NCBI GenBank assembly: GCA_008180335.1
Contig: VTEF01000004.1
Location: forward strand, 62,850-126,849
Origin: Priestia megaterium
Lineage (GTDB): Bacteria > Bacillota > Bacilli > Bacillales > Bacillaceae_H
Direction of reading: 5' to 3'
DNA: 64,000 nt
This document shows positions 56,045 to 64,000 of this stretch, piece after piece. Made by a program: the position numbers and the translations under genes. Below the pieces are notes generated by a model. That model saw only the letters and a program-made list of their open reading frames with translations. It was not told the DNA's origin and searched no databases. Each line of letters starts with the position of its first letter. The first letter of the stretch is position 1.

Positions 56045-57625
56045 ATGCGTATAAAAAAATTATCGGAATTAACAAGCCAATCAAGGAAACGGAAAGATAA
56101 AAAAGAAGAAGCACAGGTAGATTCAGCTGTAAAAAAAGAGTTGTTTTACACCGTTCGCCAAAATTTAGACAATGTGAAACAAGCATTGGGTAATAGTACA
56201 GATGTAATTTCGAGAGAATTTAACATATCGGTAGAAGAAAAATTTACATTAGGGATTTTATACATTGATGGACTTGTAAACGAAGATGCGGTGGAACATT
56301 ATGCACTGGAGTCAATCATGCATCACCACGGTGCCCATTTAAAGCATGATGACAGTGAAACAAATATGTTTGAAGTAATTAGAAACTACAGTTTATCAAT
56401 AGGGGAAATTAAAGAAGTTACGGCTTTTGATGATGTACTTTTGCATGTTTTGTCCGGTGATACAGCCTTATTTGTTAACGGATATCAAACATGTATCATC
56501 GCAGGTACTCGCGGATGGAAGGAGCGTGCTGTTTCAGAGCCACAGGCACAAACCGTTGTAAGAGGGCCGAGAGATAGTTTTACAGAAACACTTCAAACAA
56601 ATACAGCGCTTATTAGAAGAAGAATTAAATCATCAAATTTACACGTTGAATCACAGCAAATTGGTAAAGTTACTCAAACCGATGTTGCCATTATGTATAT
56701 AAAAGGAATAGCAGATGAACAAGTTATCAAAGAAGTAAGATCAAGGCTCAATAAGATTGAGATTGATGGTATTTTAGAGAGTGGCTATATCGAGCAGTTA
56801 ATTCAGGATGAAGATTACACACCATTTCCGACGATCTATAACACTGAAAGGCCTGATTCGGTAGCAGCAGGGCTATTAGAAGGAAGAGTCGCCATTTTAG
56901 TAGATGGAACACCTTTTACTTTACTTGTACCAGCTTTGTTTATTCAATTTTTTCAAGCTGCAGAAGACTACTATCAGCGTGCTGATATTAGTACACTTAT
57001 TCGTTTAATTCGATATATTGCATTCTTTTTAGCGCTGCTAACGCCGTCTGCGTATATCGCTCTGACCACTTTCCACCAGGAAATGCTGCCGTTTTCTTTA
57101 TTAGTCAGCATTGCTGCACAGCGTGAAGGAGTACCATTTCCTGCCATTATTGAAGCGCTTGTTATGGAAATAACGTTTGAAATATTACGTGAAGCTGGAA
57201 TCAGGCTGCCGCGAGCGGTAGGTTCTGCAATTTCGATTGTAGGAGCACTCGTCTTAGGAGAAGCCGCCGTTCAAGCAGGACTTGTATCACCGGCGATGGT
57301 TATTGTTGTATCAATTACAGCTATTAGTAATTTCGTATCTCCCGCTTATGATATGGCGATCGCTGTGCGGATGCTGCGTTTCATTTTAATGATTTTAGCA
57401 GCAACTTTTGGGTTGTTTGGGATTATTCTCGGACTTATTCTAATGATTTTACATTTATGCAGCTTGCGTTCATTTGGCATTCCGTATATGACACCGATGG
57501 CGCCTTTTATAAAACAAGATCAGAAAGATGTGCTTATTCGTCGCTCCTTAAAAAAGATGAATACACGACCAAAGCTTATTAATGAAACGAACATTGTACG
57601 TGAAAAATCGCAGAAAGAGAATTAG
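56045..57625 (+). CDS. GerA-family spore germination protein, no gerB partner
   Basis: 526 residues with a soluble first half and C-terminal membrane segments. The family core EGVPFPAIIEALVMEITFEI (start of a longer motif) followed by LREAGIRLPRAVG is complete. It shares the family plan of the first GerA (3144-4655). It is 24 bp from a gerC gene but no gerB follows. GerA-C may use a B subunit from another operon, such as the one at 887-2023. Start: ATG 56045 behind GGAGGATGA-like site. Confidence 0.9.
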   Translation: MRIKKLSELTSQSRKRKDKKEEAQVDSAVKKELFYTVRQNLDNVKQALGNSTDVISREFNISVEEKFTLGILYIDGLVNEDAVEHYALESIMHHHGAHLKHDDSETNMFEVIRNYSLSIGEIKEVTAFDDVLLHVLSGDTALFVNGYQTCIIAGTRGWKERAVSEPQAQTVVRGPRDSFTETLQTNTALIRRRIKSSNLHVESQQIGKVTQTDVAIMYIKGIADEQVIKEVRSRLNKIEIDGILESGYIEQLIQDEDYTPFPTIYNTERPDSVAAGLLEGRVAILVDGTPFTLLVPALFIQFFQAAEDYYQRADISTLIRLIRYIAFFLALLTPSAYIALTTFHQEMLPFSLLVSIAAQREGVPFPAIIEALVMEITFEILREAGIRLPRAVGSAISIVGALVLGEAAVQAGLVSPAMVIVVSITAISNFVSPAYDMAIAVRMLRFILMILAATFGLFGIILGLILMILHLCSLRSFGIPYMTPMAPFIKQDQKDVLIRRSLKKMNTRPKLINETNIVREKSQKEN

Positions 57626-57649
57626 TTTTAGTAAAGGTGGACGAAGAAT

Positions 57650-58852
57650 GTGCGGATAATCGTAATCATTTTTTCTATATGTGCACTTGTTTTAAGTGGA
57701 TGTTGGAGCAGCCGAGAATTAAATGAGTTGGCCATTACAGTAGCAGTAGGGATTGACAAAGCAGAGGATGGAATTGAACTGACTGTTCAAGTGATTAATC
57801 CAGGAGATCTTCAAGCAAAGGCCCCAACTAATAGTCCACTTGTTACCAATTACTCCATTAAAGCAGATTCTGTAATGGAGGCGCTGAGAAAAATGACAAT
57901 TGAATCTCCTCGTAAAATTTATTTGTCGCATTTGCGAATTCTGGTTATTAGTGAAGCGCTGGCGAAAGAAGGCATTGCAGAGGTACTTGTTTCTTTTGCT
58001 CGCGATCACGAAGTGCGAACAGATTATTTCGTAGTGGTCGCTAAGAATCATCGGGCATCTTCTATATTGAACGTACTAACATCGGTTGAAAAAATACCGG
58101 CTAACTACATGTTTGCATCGTTAGAGGTGTCGCAAAGAGTATGGGCTCCAACAAAAGGCGTAACATTAAACGAACTAATAAGCAACTTAACGAGTGAAGG
58201 AAAACATCCAGTATTAACAGGCGTTCTCGTTAAAGGTGATGTGCAAAAAGGAGGAGACATGGCGAATGTTTCAAAAGTAAAAGCACCCACTTCACTTACA
58301 TTCAAAGGGCTTGGAGTATTTAAAGACGATGAGCTTGTCGGTTGGCTAAATGAAAGTCAAAGTAAAGGGTATAACTATATAACAGAAAATGTAAAAAGTA
58401 CCATTGTTATAATTCCATGTGAAAAAAAAGAAAAATCTCATGATATTATTGGAGTTGAGATATTGAAGCCGAAAACAGATATAAAAAGCAAAATGAAAAA
58501 CGGAAAGCCTGTTATTAAGATTGAATTGACAGGAGAAGCGAATGTCGCTGATGTAGAATGTCAATTTAATCTACAGGACACAGCTAAAATTACAGAATTA
58601 GAAAAGAAGGCAGCTAAAGATATAGAAGATAAAATGGAAAATGCGATTAAAGCAGCAAGAAAAAAATACAAAAGCGATATTTTTGGATTTGGTGAAGTAT
58701 TTTATCGACAAGATGTAAAACAATGGAACAAAATGAAGGATAATTGGGACGGAATTTTTGCATCAGATTTAGAAGTGGAGCTTGATGTGAAAATTCAAAT
58801 TAGACGATTGGGCACACTAAATGATTCATACGTGGAAAAAATGCAGAAATAA
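57650..58852 (+). CDS. Ger(x)C-family germination lipoprotein
   Basis: 400 residues. Lipoprotein signal ending in LVLSGC (Cys near 17), followed by WSSRELNELAITVAVGIDK, typical of GerC proteins. The motif GLGVFKDDELVGWL in the middle is also family-specific. The start is GTG 57650 behind AAAGGTGGA. It ends the two-gene unit; the next feature is the que riboswitch. Confidence 0.92.
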   Translation: MRIIVIIFSICALVLSGCWSSRELNELAITVAVGIDKAEDGIELTVQVINPGDLQAKAPTNSPLVTNYSIKADSVMEALRKMTIESPRKIYLSHLRILVISEALAKEGIAEVLVSFARDHEVRTDYFVVVAKNHRASSILNVLTSVEKIPANYMFASLEVSQRVWAPTKGVTLNELISNLTSEGKHPVLTGVLVKGDVQKGGDMANVSKVKAPTSLTFKGLGVFKDDELVGWLNESQSKGYNYITENVKSTIVIIPCEKKEKSHDIIGVEILKPKTDIKSKMKNGKPVIKIELTGEANVADVECQFNLQDTAKITELEKKAAKDIEDKMENAIKAARKKYKSDIFGFGEVFYRQDVKQWNKMKDNWDGIFASDLEVELDVKIQIRRLGTLNDSYVEKMQK

Positions 58853-59118
58853 TATGTATATGCGATGAAACTGTACTTTATGAATAGGTATAAGAAATTC
58901 TGAAATGCGATGTCATTGCAGATTGCGATTAATATTTTAGTGTTGGCGGCTTCATCAAAATGAAAATTGTTTCAATTTTGCTTCATATCTCTATGCAACT
59001 TTGGATGGGCCGCTCCTTTTGCAGCGTAAAAAAGAAATACGATAGCATTATTTAAATTCTTATGGTATAGTATACGAAGAAAATTAAAGAAGAAATACCG
59101 TACACATTGATGTGCGGG
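58853..59118 (+). other. Intergenic region before the que riboswitch
   Basis: No gene is seen. A TATAGT near 59067 could be the -10 of the que transcript; a -35 is unclear. I see no clear gerC terminator. Confidence 0.4.
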
Positions 59119-59151
59119 AGAGGTTCGCGAACTCCCTCTATAAAAAACTAA
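59119..59151 (+). ncRNA. PreQ1-I riboswitch aptamer
   Basis: AGAGGTTCGCGAACTCCCTC followed by TATAAAAAACTAA is the known PreQ1-I aptamer layout: hairpin, then the A-rich strand and CTAA that form the pseudoknot. It precedes queC-queD-queE-queF, the preQ1 synthesis genes. Confidence 0.96.
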
Positions 59152-59177
59152 GATCATTTACATGAGTATGATGACAA

Positions 59178-59206
59178 AAGGCACCGAACGAGGGGGCCTT
59201 CTTTTA
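59178..59206 (+). terminator. First terminator behind the preQ1 aptamer
   Basis: AAGGC-ACC and GGG-GCCTT arms enclose GAACGA; the tail is CTTTTAC. It is near enough to the aptamer to be its expression platform. Confidence 0.7.
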
Positions 59207-59278
59207 CGTACTTTTAATCTGCGTGCTTTACGAGAAGCATGTATGTCGGTAAGTGCGTGTGTCTTAGTTTATTTTAGG

Positions 59279-59307
59279 GAGATTGCTACAAAAGCAGTCT
59301 CTTTTTT
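59279..59307 (+). terminator. Second terminator before queC
   Basis: GAGA-T-TGCT and AGCA-G-TCTC arms enclose ACAAA, with T6 tail. It lies about 70 bp after the first one and 120 bp before queC. Confidence 0.7.
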
Positions 59308-59430
59308 GCGTTGTATATAATTAATGGGGATTATGCGATGCAAAGTGATAAAAGGGAATCGGTTTACGGAATTTTTTCTTCTTTTTACTGACATAAAAAT
59401 TACTGACATGAAAAAAGGAGATGAACAATC

Positions 59431-60087
59431 GTGAAAAACGAGAAAGCAATTGTTGTATTTAGTGGTGGACAAGACAGCACAACTTGCTTGTTCTGGGCAT
59501 TAAAACACTTTAAAGAAGTAGAGACGGTAACATTTCAATATGGACAGCGTCATAGTCAAGAAATTGAAGTAGCAAAATCGATTGCTGCAGAATTAGGTGT
59601 TAAGCATACGGTGTTGGATATGTCGTTATTAAATCAACTAGCTCCAAATGCACTTACACGTGATGATATTGACATTGAGCAAAAAGAAGGAGAGTTACCT
59701 ACTACTTTTGTTGATGGCCGTAACTTATTATTTTTGTCGTTTGCAGCAGTATTAGCTAAAAATAGTGATGCACGTCATATCGTAACAGGTGTATGTGAAA
59801 CAGATTTTTCAGGTTACCCTGATTGCCGAGACGTATTTGTGAAATCATTAAATGTTACATTAAATTTATCAATGGATTATGAATTTGTTATTCATACGCC
59901 GTTAATGTGGATTGATAAAACAGAAACATGGGCACTTGCAGATGAATTAGGTGCACTTGATTATATACGAGAAAAAACATTAACTTGCTATAATGGCGTC
60001 ATTGCGGATGGGTGCGGAGAATGTCCAGCATGTCGACTCCGTAAGCGCGGGTTAGATCAATATTTGGCAACAAAAGAAAGGGGATAA
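59431..60087 (+). CDS. queC: 7-cyano-7-deazaguanine synthase
   Basis: 218 residues, ATP-dependent nitrile-forming enzyme (CDG to preQ0). P-loop [11 protein letters not shown] and the zinc Cys set CYNGV...[13 protein letters not shown] are complete. GTG 59431 follows AAAAAAGGAGATG. It is the first gene of queCDEF; the end lies three bases from queD. Confidence 0.95.
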   Translation: MKNEKAIVVFSGGQDSTTCLFWALKHFKEVETVTFQYGQRHSQEIEVAKSIAAELGVKHTVLDMSLLNQLAPNALTRDDIDIEQKEGELPTTFVDGRNLLFLSFAAVLAKNSDARHIVTGVCETDFSGYPDCRDVFVKSLNVTLNLSMDYEFVIHTPLMWIDKTETWALADELGALDYIREKTLTCYNGVIADGCGECPACRLRKRGLDQYLATKERG

Positions 60088-60092
60088 CAGTG

Positions 60093-60536
60093 ATGATTCA
60101 GCAAATGTACCCTCAAGTCTTTCATGATTTTGAATATGAGCTAAATAAGGATATGCAATTTGCAGCTGCTCATTTTGTTCCGCATGAAGATGCAGGAAAG
60201 TGCAGTCACGTACATGGCCACACTTATTTTGTCAATATCACCGTAGCAGGTGATGAGTTAGATGAGTCTGGTTTCCTAGTTAACTTCGCTTTGTTAAAAA
60301 AAATCGTTTCAGGCCAATTTGATCATACATTATTAAACGACCATAAACACCTATTTAATGAAGAAAACCCAAATGATTTTCCGACAACTGAAGTCGTTGC
60401 GCGTAAAATTTATGAGTTAATTCAACAGCACCTAGATACACTAGCAAATAAGCCTTCTTGTGTACAAGTATTTGTACGTGAGACGCCAACGAGCTATGTG
60501 GTGTATCGTCCAAAGAAGGTGAAAAAACGTGGCTAA
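60093..60536 (+). CDS. queD: 6-carboxy-5,6,7,8-tetrahydropterin synthase
   Basis: 147 residues, PTPS family. The zinc and catalytic set FAAAHFVPHEDAGKCSHVHGH is complete, as is DFALLKK-like (here NFALLKKIV). It converts dihydroneopterin triphosphate to CPH4. ATG 60093 and GTG 60090 both follow AAAGGGG; the ATG fits the family. It overlaps queE by eight bases. Confidence 0.94.
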   Translation: MIQQMYPQVFHDFEYELNKDMQFAAAHFVPHEDAGKCSHVHGHTYFVNITVAGDELDESGFLVNFALLKKIVSGQFDHTLLNDHKHLFNEENPNDFPTTEVVARKIYELIQQHLDTLANKPSCVQVFVRETPTSYVVYRPKKVKKRG

Positions 60537-61260
60537 TACAATACCGGTTCTTGAAATATTCGGTCCAACAATTCAAGGTGAAGGAATGGTGGTTGGGCGT
60601 AAAACAATGTTTGTTCGAACAGCTGGCTGTGATTATTCATGTAGCTGGTGTGATTCAGCGTTTACATGGGATGGTTCAGCAAAAGACGATATTCGTCAAT
60701 TAACAGCTGAAGAAATTTGGAGTGAACTAAAAGAAATCGGTGATGACCGTTTTGATCATGTAACGATTTCTGGGGGCAACCCAGCGCTTATTAAAGCCAT
60801 TGGATCATTTGTGACACTGCTTCATGATCATAACGTGGCAGTAGCGCTTGAAACACAAGGAAGTCGCTGGCAAGAGTGGTTTTTAGAAATCGATGATTTA
60901 ACCATCTCGCCAAAGCCGCCAAGTTCATTAATGAAGACGAATTTTACCGTGTTAGATGAGATTATTCACAAGCTTGAACAAGGTTTGCGAAGTGAGCATG
61001 TAAGTATAAAAGTAGTTGTATTTAATGATGAGGATTTTGATTATGCAAAGCGTGTTCATGAGCGTTATCCAAACGTGCCATTTTTCGTTCAAGTTGGAAA
61101 TGAAGATTTAACAACTATCGACAATGATGCTTTAACACGTATGTTATTGAATAAATATGAATGGCTAATCGACAAAATTGTTGCATCTTCGACAATGAAC
61201 AAAGTACGAGTACTACCGCAAGTGCATGCACTTGTGTGGGGGAATAAACGAGGCGTGTAA
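60529..61260 (+). CDS. queE: 7-carboxy-7-deazaguanine synthase
   Basis: 243 residues, radical SAM. The cluster motif is GCDYSCSWCDSAF (CxxxCxxC) near residue 34; ISGGNPAL follows. It rearranges CPH4 to CDG. It starts inside the end of queD (ATG-like GTG at 60529: here coded as GTG GCT AAT). Confidence 0.94.
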   Translation: MANTIPVLEIFGPTIQGEGMVVGRKTMFVRTAGCDYSCSWCDSAFTWDGSAKDDIRQLTAEEIWSELKEIGDDRFDHVTISGGNPALIKAIGSFVTLLHDHNVAVALETQGSRWQEWFLEIDDLTISPKPPSSLMKTNFTVLDEIIHKLEQGLRSEHVSIKVVVFNDEDFDYAKRVHERYPNVPFFVQVGNEDLTTIDNDALTRMLLNKYEWLIDKIVASSTMNKVRVLPQVHALVWGNKRGV

Positions 61261-61359
61261 GCGCTTTTTAAAAAATTTACAAACAAAATATAAAAACAGA
61301 TATGTACAAAATAAAAAAACGCTGTTAGAATGACAAACGTAGAAAGAGAGGAAATGCAA

Positions 61360-61857
61360 ATGAGTGGTCGCAAAGATGAAGAATTAGAAGGTGTAACGCT
61401 GCTTGGAAATCAAGGGACAAAGTACTTATTTGAGTACTCGCCAGAAATCCTAGAGGTGTTTGATAATAAACACCCAAATCGCGATTATTTTGTGAAATTC
61501 AACTGTCCCGAATTCACTAGTTTATGCCCGAAGACAGGCCAGCCGGATTTTGCAACGATTTACATTAGTTATATTCCCGATGAAAAGATGGTTGAGAGCA
61601 AATCATTGAAGCTTTATTTATTTAGTTTCCGCAACCATGGGGACTTTCATGAAGATTGTATGAATATTATTATGAATGATTTAATTGAGCTTATGAATCC
61701 ACGTTACATTGAGATATGGGGGAAATTTACACCTCGTGGCGGGATTTCAATTGATCCATATACAAATTATGGACGTCCAGGTACAAAGTATGAAGAAATG
61801 GCTGCGTACCGACTTATGAATCACGATTTATATCCAGAAACGATTGATAATCGTTAA
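61360..61857 (+). CDS. queF: NADPH-dependent preQ0 nitrile reductase
   Basis: 165 residues, T-fold. The catalytic Cys is in [16 protein letters not shown], and the [15 protein letters not shown] motif binds NADPH. It yields preQ1, the riboswitch ligand. ATG 61360 is eight bases after AGAGG; the frame is open to 61330. A gap of 100 bp separates it from queE, possibly with an extra promoter. Confidence 0.96.
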   Translation: MSGRKDEELEGVTLLGNQGTKYLFEYSPEILEVFDNKHPNRDYFVKFNCPEFTSLCPKTGQPDFATIYISYIPDEKMVESKSLKLYLFSFRNHGDFHEDCMNIIMNDLIELMNPRYIEIWGKFTPRGGISIDPYTNYGRPGTKYEEMAAYRLMNHDLYPETIDNR

Positions 61858-61925
61858 CACGAAGGCAGGTTGTGAATGCAGCCTGTTTTCGATTGTAAAC
61901 AACAACAAGGTGAGAAGGTGAAAGA

Positions 61926-62627
61926 ATGTCACAAAGATCAGCATTAATACTAGGAGCAAGTGGACTTGTTGGTCAAGAACTTTTAAAAATGCTTTTAAGC
62001 CATAATGCATATGGCAATGTGACAGTATTAGTTCGAAAAGCATTACCAATTGAACATGATAAGCTACGTCAGCTTGAAATTGATTTTACAGAGCTCGACA
62101 AGCATGAAAAAGAGTTTGCAGTTGATGATGTGTATTGTTGTCTTGGTACAACAATGAAAAAAGCAAAAACAAAAGCTAAGTTTATAAAAGTGGATTATGA
62201 ATTTCCATTAAAGGCGGCTAAATACGCAGAGAAACATCGCTGTAAAAACTTTTTAACCATTACAGCAATTGGGGCTGATCTTCGTTCGCCATTCTTTTAC
62301 AGTAAAGTAAAGGGGCAAGTAGAAGAGGATATTGCAAGCTTGTATATTCGTTCTACTCACTTTTTTCGTCCGTCCCTATTATTAGGAAAACGTGAAGAAT
62401 TTCGATTGTTTGAGAAAATCGGCGAATATACGCTTAAATCTTGTTCATTCTGCCTTGTAGGAAAATGGAAAAGGTATCGCCCGATTAAGGCTTATAATGT
62501 AGCAAAAGCGATGATCAAAGCAGCTTTAGAAGATAAAGTTGGTGTTCATATTCATGAAAGCCAAGATATTTATACGGGTGAGTGCTATTATTCCTTTACA
62601 AATGGAAAGCGTGTAGTGACTAAATAA
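61926..62627 (+). CDS. NAD(P)-binding Rossmann oxidoreductase, HTATIP2-like
   Basis: 233 residues. The nucleotide motif LILGASGLVGQELLKML begins the protein and CCLGTTMKKAKTKAKF with YSKVKGQVE follow, as in atypical SDR proteins of the TIP30/HTATIP2 group. The substrate is unknown. The ATG at 61926 follows AAGGTGA-like sites. It may be read from the que transcript as the gap is about 70 bp. Confidence 0.85.
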   Translation: MSQRSALILGASGLVGQELLKMLLSHNAYGNVTVLVRKALPIEHDKLRQLEIDFTELDKHEKEFAVDDVYCCLGTTMKKAKTKAKFIKVDYEFPLKAAKYAEKHRCKNFLTITAIGADLRSPFFYSKVKGQVEEDIASLYIRSTHFFRPSLLLGKREEFRLFEKIGEYTLKSCSFCLVGKWKRYRPIKAYNVAKAMIKAALEDKVGVHIHESQDIYTGECYYSFTNGKRVVTK

Positions 62628-62634
62628 TTATGGA

Positions 62635-62665
62635 ACCTCTGTGAAAACATCACAGAGGTTTTTAT
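62635..62665 (+). terminator. Terminator of the Rossmann oxidoreductase gene
   Basis: AACCTCTGTG and CACAGAGGTT arms enclose AAAACAT; TTTTATT tail. Confidence 0.9.
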
Positions 62666-62771
62666 TAGTTATCATGAAAATAGGCTTCTTTTTTGTTGCG
62701 CTAAGGAAACTTTTTTAGATTCATCCATATACTAAGGTATAGAGAATGGCAGTGAGATGGAGGAACAGAAA

Positions 62772-62876
62772 ATGAAGAAAGGAAAAACAGATCTAAAAGT
62801 CCAACAATATGCTTATTTAATGTACAAACTAGGTATTATTAGCAAAGACCAAAAAAATCAAATTTGTAAAAAATAA
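62772..62876 (+). CDS. Small ORF (34 residues) with strong ribosome binding site
   Basis: ATG 62772 is eight bases after TGGAGG. It codes for MKKGKTDLKVQQYAYLMYK and LGIISKDQKNQICKK. It is basic, without a clear membrane segment. A terminator follows within ten bases, so a dedicated transcript is plausible. I do not recognise it. Confidence 0.55.
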   Translation: MKKGKTDLKVQQYAYLMYKLGIISKDQKNQICKK

Positions 62877-62882
62877 GAAAAC

Positions 62883-62912
62883 AAAAAACAACCATATGAC
62901 TGGTTGTTTTTA
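62883..62912. terminator. Bidirectional terminator between the 34-residue ORF and the DUF2187 gene
   Basis: AAAAACAACCA and TGGTTGTTTTT arms enclose TATGAC. Confidence 0.85.
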
Positions 62913-62932
62913 ACTGAAATACACAACATCTG

Positions 62933-63118
62933 CTAAATAGCAGTATTAATAATTGTATAATTTTTATGGTTGACAACAGTGCGTTGCTCTAAGTCTAGAT
63001 CTCGGTAATTTGTCATATACGTTAAATCAACAATCACTGAATTTTCGTTCACTTTCTCCACGATTCCTTGTAAACCATTTTTAAATTCAATAATATTTCC
63101 CACTTCAGCAATTTTCAT
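62933..63118 (-). CDS. ykvS: DUF2187 (KOW-like) small protein, YkvS family
   Basis: 61 residues from ATG 63118, with AAAGGAGAGG upstream. MKIAEVGNIIEFKNGLQGIV is the start of the DUF2187 fold, a small beta barrel. Role unknown. In B. subtilis ykvS also lies near the que genes. Confidence 0.8.
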   Translation of the reverse strand: MKIAEVGNIIEFKNGLQGIVEKVNENSVIVDLTYMTNYRDLDLEQRTVVNHKNYTIINTAI

Positions 63119-63623
63119 TTTTACCTCTCCTTTGCTCTAAGACTGTAATCAAATCAGATAGCTTTTGCATATAAATGGAATATTTTTTAATAGCTAAAAA
63201 ATATTAGAAAATTTTAAATAGTTAAACTAGTTAACGCTTTCTATTTTCTTTTTTTCAATTTTGCCCTAAAATTAGGAATTAGTAAAGGGTTTTTTTCAAA
63301 AAATGTAAAATCATTTACTAATTATTCAATTTTAAATTAAAAATTATCGACAAATGAGAGGGGATTCGATATAGTACTGACATGAAGTAAATGTTTAATG
63401 ACTAAACTATTTCTGCTTTTATCCTAATCATTCAACGGTTTTATGTTGTTAATAGTGGACGATATCTCGCTTTTATAGGCAAAATCCTAAAAAAGACAGG
63501 GGACAAGCTTTTAAACGTCTTTGAGCATTAATAGCTAGTAGAAATGAGGAGGCTTCTTATTAATTTAATTGCGGTTTCACGTTAGCCAATTAATAAATTT
63601 TGTTATATAGAAGGTGTATGAAA
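63119..63623. other. AT-rich intergenic region before the patatin gene
   Basis: No gene is convincing. Three inverted repeats are seen: AATATTTTTTA/TAAAAAATATT (63179-63205), GTTAA-ACTAG-TTAAC (63221-63235), and TTATTAATT/AATTAATAA (63557-63596). They may be operators for the divergent genes. Confidence 0.45.
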
Positions 63624-64000
63624 ATGAAAGATGTTGGGTTAGTATTAGAAGGCGGAGGTATGCGAGGGTTGTACACAACCGGTGTGCTTGATTATTTTAT
63701 GGAACAGGAGCTTTACCTTCCATATGTAATAGGGGTTTCAGCTGGTGCATGTCATGCTACCTCTTACCTATCTAGACAAATTGGGCGCAGCCGTAAAGCG
63801 AATCTCGATTATTTGCACGATCCCCGCTATTTATCATGGCGCAATTATATAAAAACAAAAGAAATGTTTGGAATGGACTTTGTTTTTCAGGAGATCCCGA
63901 TGAACCTTGTTCCTTTTGATTTTGAAGTGTTTAGCAAACGAACAGAGAAACTTGTTGTAGGAACAACCGATTGTACGACGGGGGAACCTGTTTATTTTGA
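63624..64000 (+). CDS. Patatin-like phospholipase, 3' truncated
   Basis: The frame is open to the window end. MKDVGLVLEGGGMRGLYTTG has the oxyanion-hole GGGMRG, and GVSAGACHA has the GxSxG catalytic Ser. It belongs to bacterial patatin-like lipid hydrolases. ATG 63624 fits AAGGTG seven bases upstream; another ATG at 63618 is too near. The catalytic Asp would lie beyond the window. Confidence 0.9.
   Translation, partial: MKDVGLVLEGGGMRGLYTTGVLDYFMEQELYLPYVIGVSAGACHATSYLSRQIGRSRKANLDYLHDPRYLSWRNYIKTKEMFGMDFVFQEIPMNLVPFDFEVFSKRTEKLVVGTTDCTTGEPVYF

Noticed and set aside
63119-63623. Origin or phage attachment site in the AT-rich stretch
   Set aside because: Several inverted repeats are present, but there are no DnaA-box clusters, integrase gene or tRNA end. 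The repeats fit promoter operators better.

Overview
The window looks like chromosomal DNA of Priestia (Bacillus) megaterium or a very close relative. The base composition is low-GC and the ribosome binding sites are strong AGGAGG-like. The genes for spore proteins, germination receptors and Spo0E mark an endospore-former. The decisive clue is the polyhydroxyalkanoate cluster phaP-phaQ-phaR-phaB-phaC with a class IV synthase, flanked by a ykoY-type gene and an alpha/beta SASP gene, which is the arrangement known from B. megaterium. From about 15 kb to 63 kb the gene order largely follows the ykr/ykv region of B. subtilis (ktrD, kinE, ogt, mtnA/K/U/E/W/X/B/D, spo0E, mhqR, clpE, queCDEF, ykvS), with insertions and losses. 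I saw no rRNA, tRNA, CRISPR array, insertion sequence or prophage.

Layout. 0-5 kb: 3' part of a fused msrAB gene, then a gerA-gerC-gerB germination receptor operon on the minus strand. 5-9 kb: a LytTR response regulator and a large MHYT-PAS hybrid histidine kinase. 9-15 kb: a Mn2+ riboswitch (yybP-ykoY) with its TerC-family exporter, the SASP gene, and the PHA cluster split into phaP and phaQ (minus) and phaR-phaB-phaC (plus). 15-19 kb: a KtrD-like K+ channel, two tiny basic ORFs and a B12-binding radical SAM protein. 19-27 kb: a LutR-type regulator, the NAD genes pncB and nadE, then lutP and lutABC for L-lactate use, with two LutR-type operators. 27-30 kb: a KinE-like sporulation kinase and ogt.

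31-39 kb holds the whole methionine salvage pathway in four transcription units: mtnK-mtnA and mtnW-mtnX-mtnB-mtnD, each behind an S-box (SAM-I) riboswitch, plus mtnU and mtnE, which are divergent. Next to it (39-43 kb) is a CUT2-type sugar ABC transporter whose location suggests methylthioribose import, followed by a CoA-disulfide reductase, spo0E, and a decayed membrane transporter gene. 46-55 kb: a HIT-like protein, mhqR with its own operator, an M3 peptidase, a tiny acidic lipoprotein, clpE with two CtsR boxes on its promoter, nhaC, and a secreted alpha/beta hydrolase. 55-64 kb: an SDR enzyme, a gerA-gerC pair without gerB, the preQ1 riboswitch with queC-queD-queE-queF, a Rossmann oxidoreductase, a 34-residue ORF, a DUF2187 gene and the start of a patatin-like phospholipase.

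Most of the window is well-understood core metabolism. The less explained parts are regulatory: inverted repeats in the pha leader and promoters, an S-box with a greatly expanded P3 arm, a doubled terminator behind the preQ1 aptamer, an orphan gerA-gerC pair, and the transporter beside the methionine salvage genes. I did not find a defence island or an evidently novel multi-gene system. All family assignments are by recognition of motifs and gene order, without database searches.
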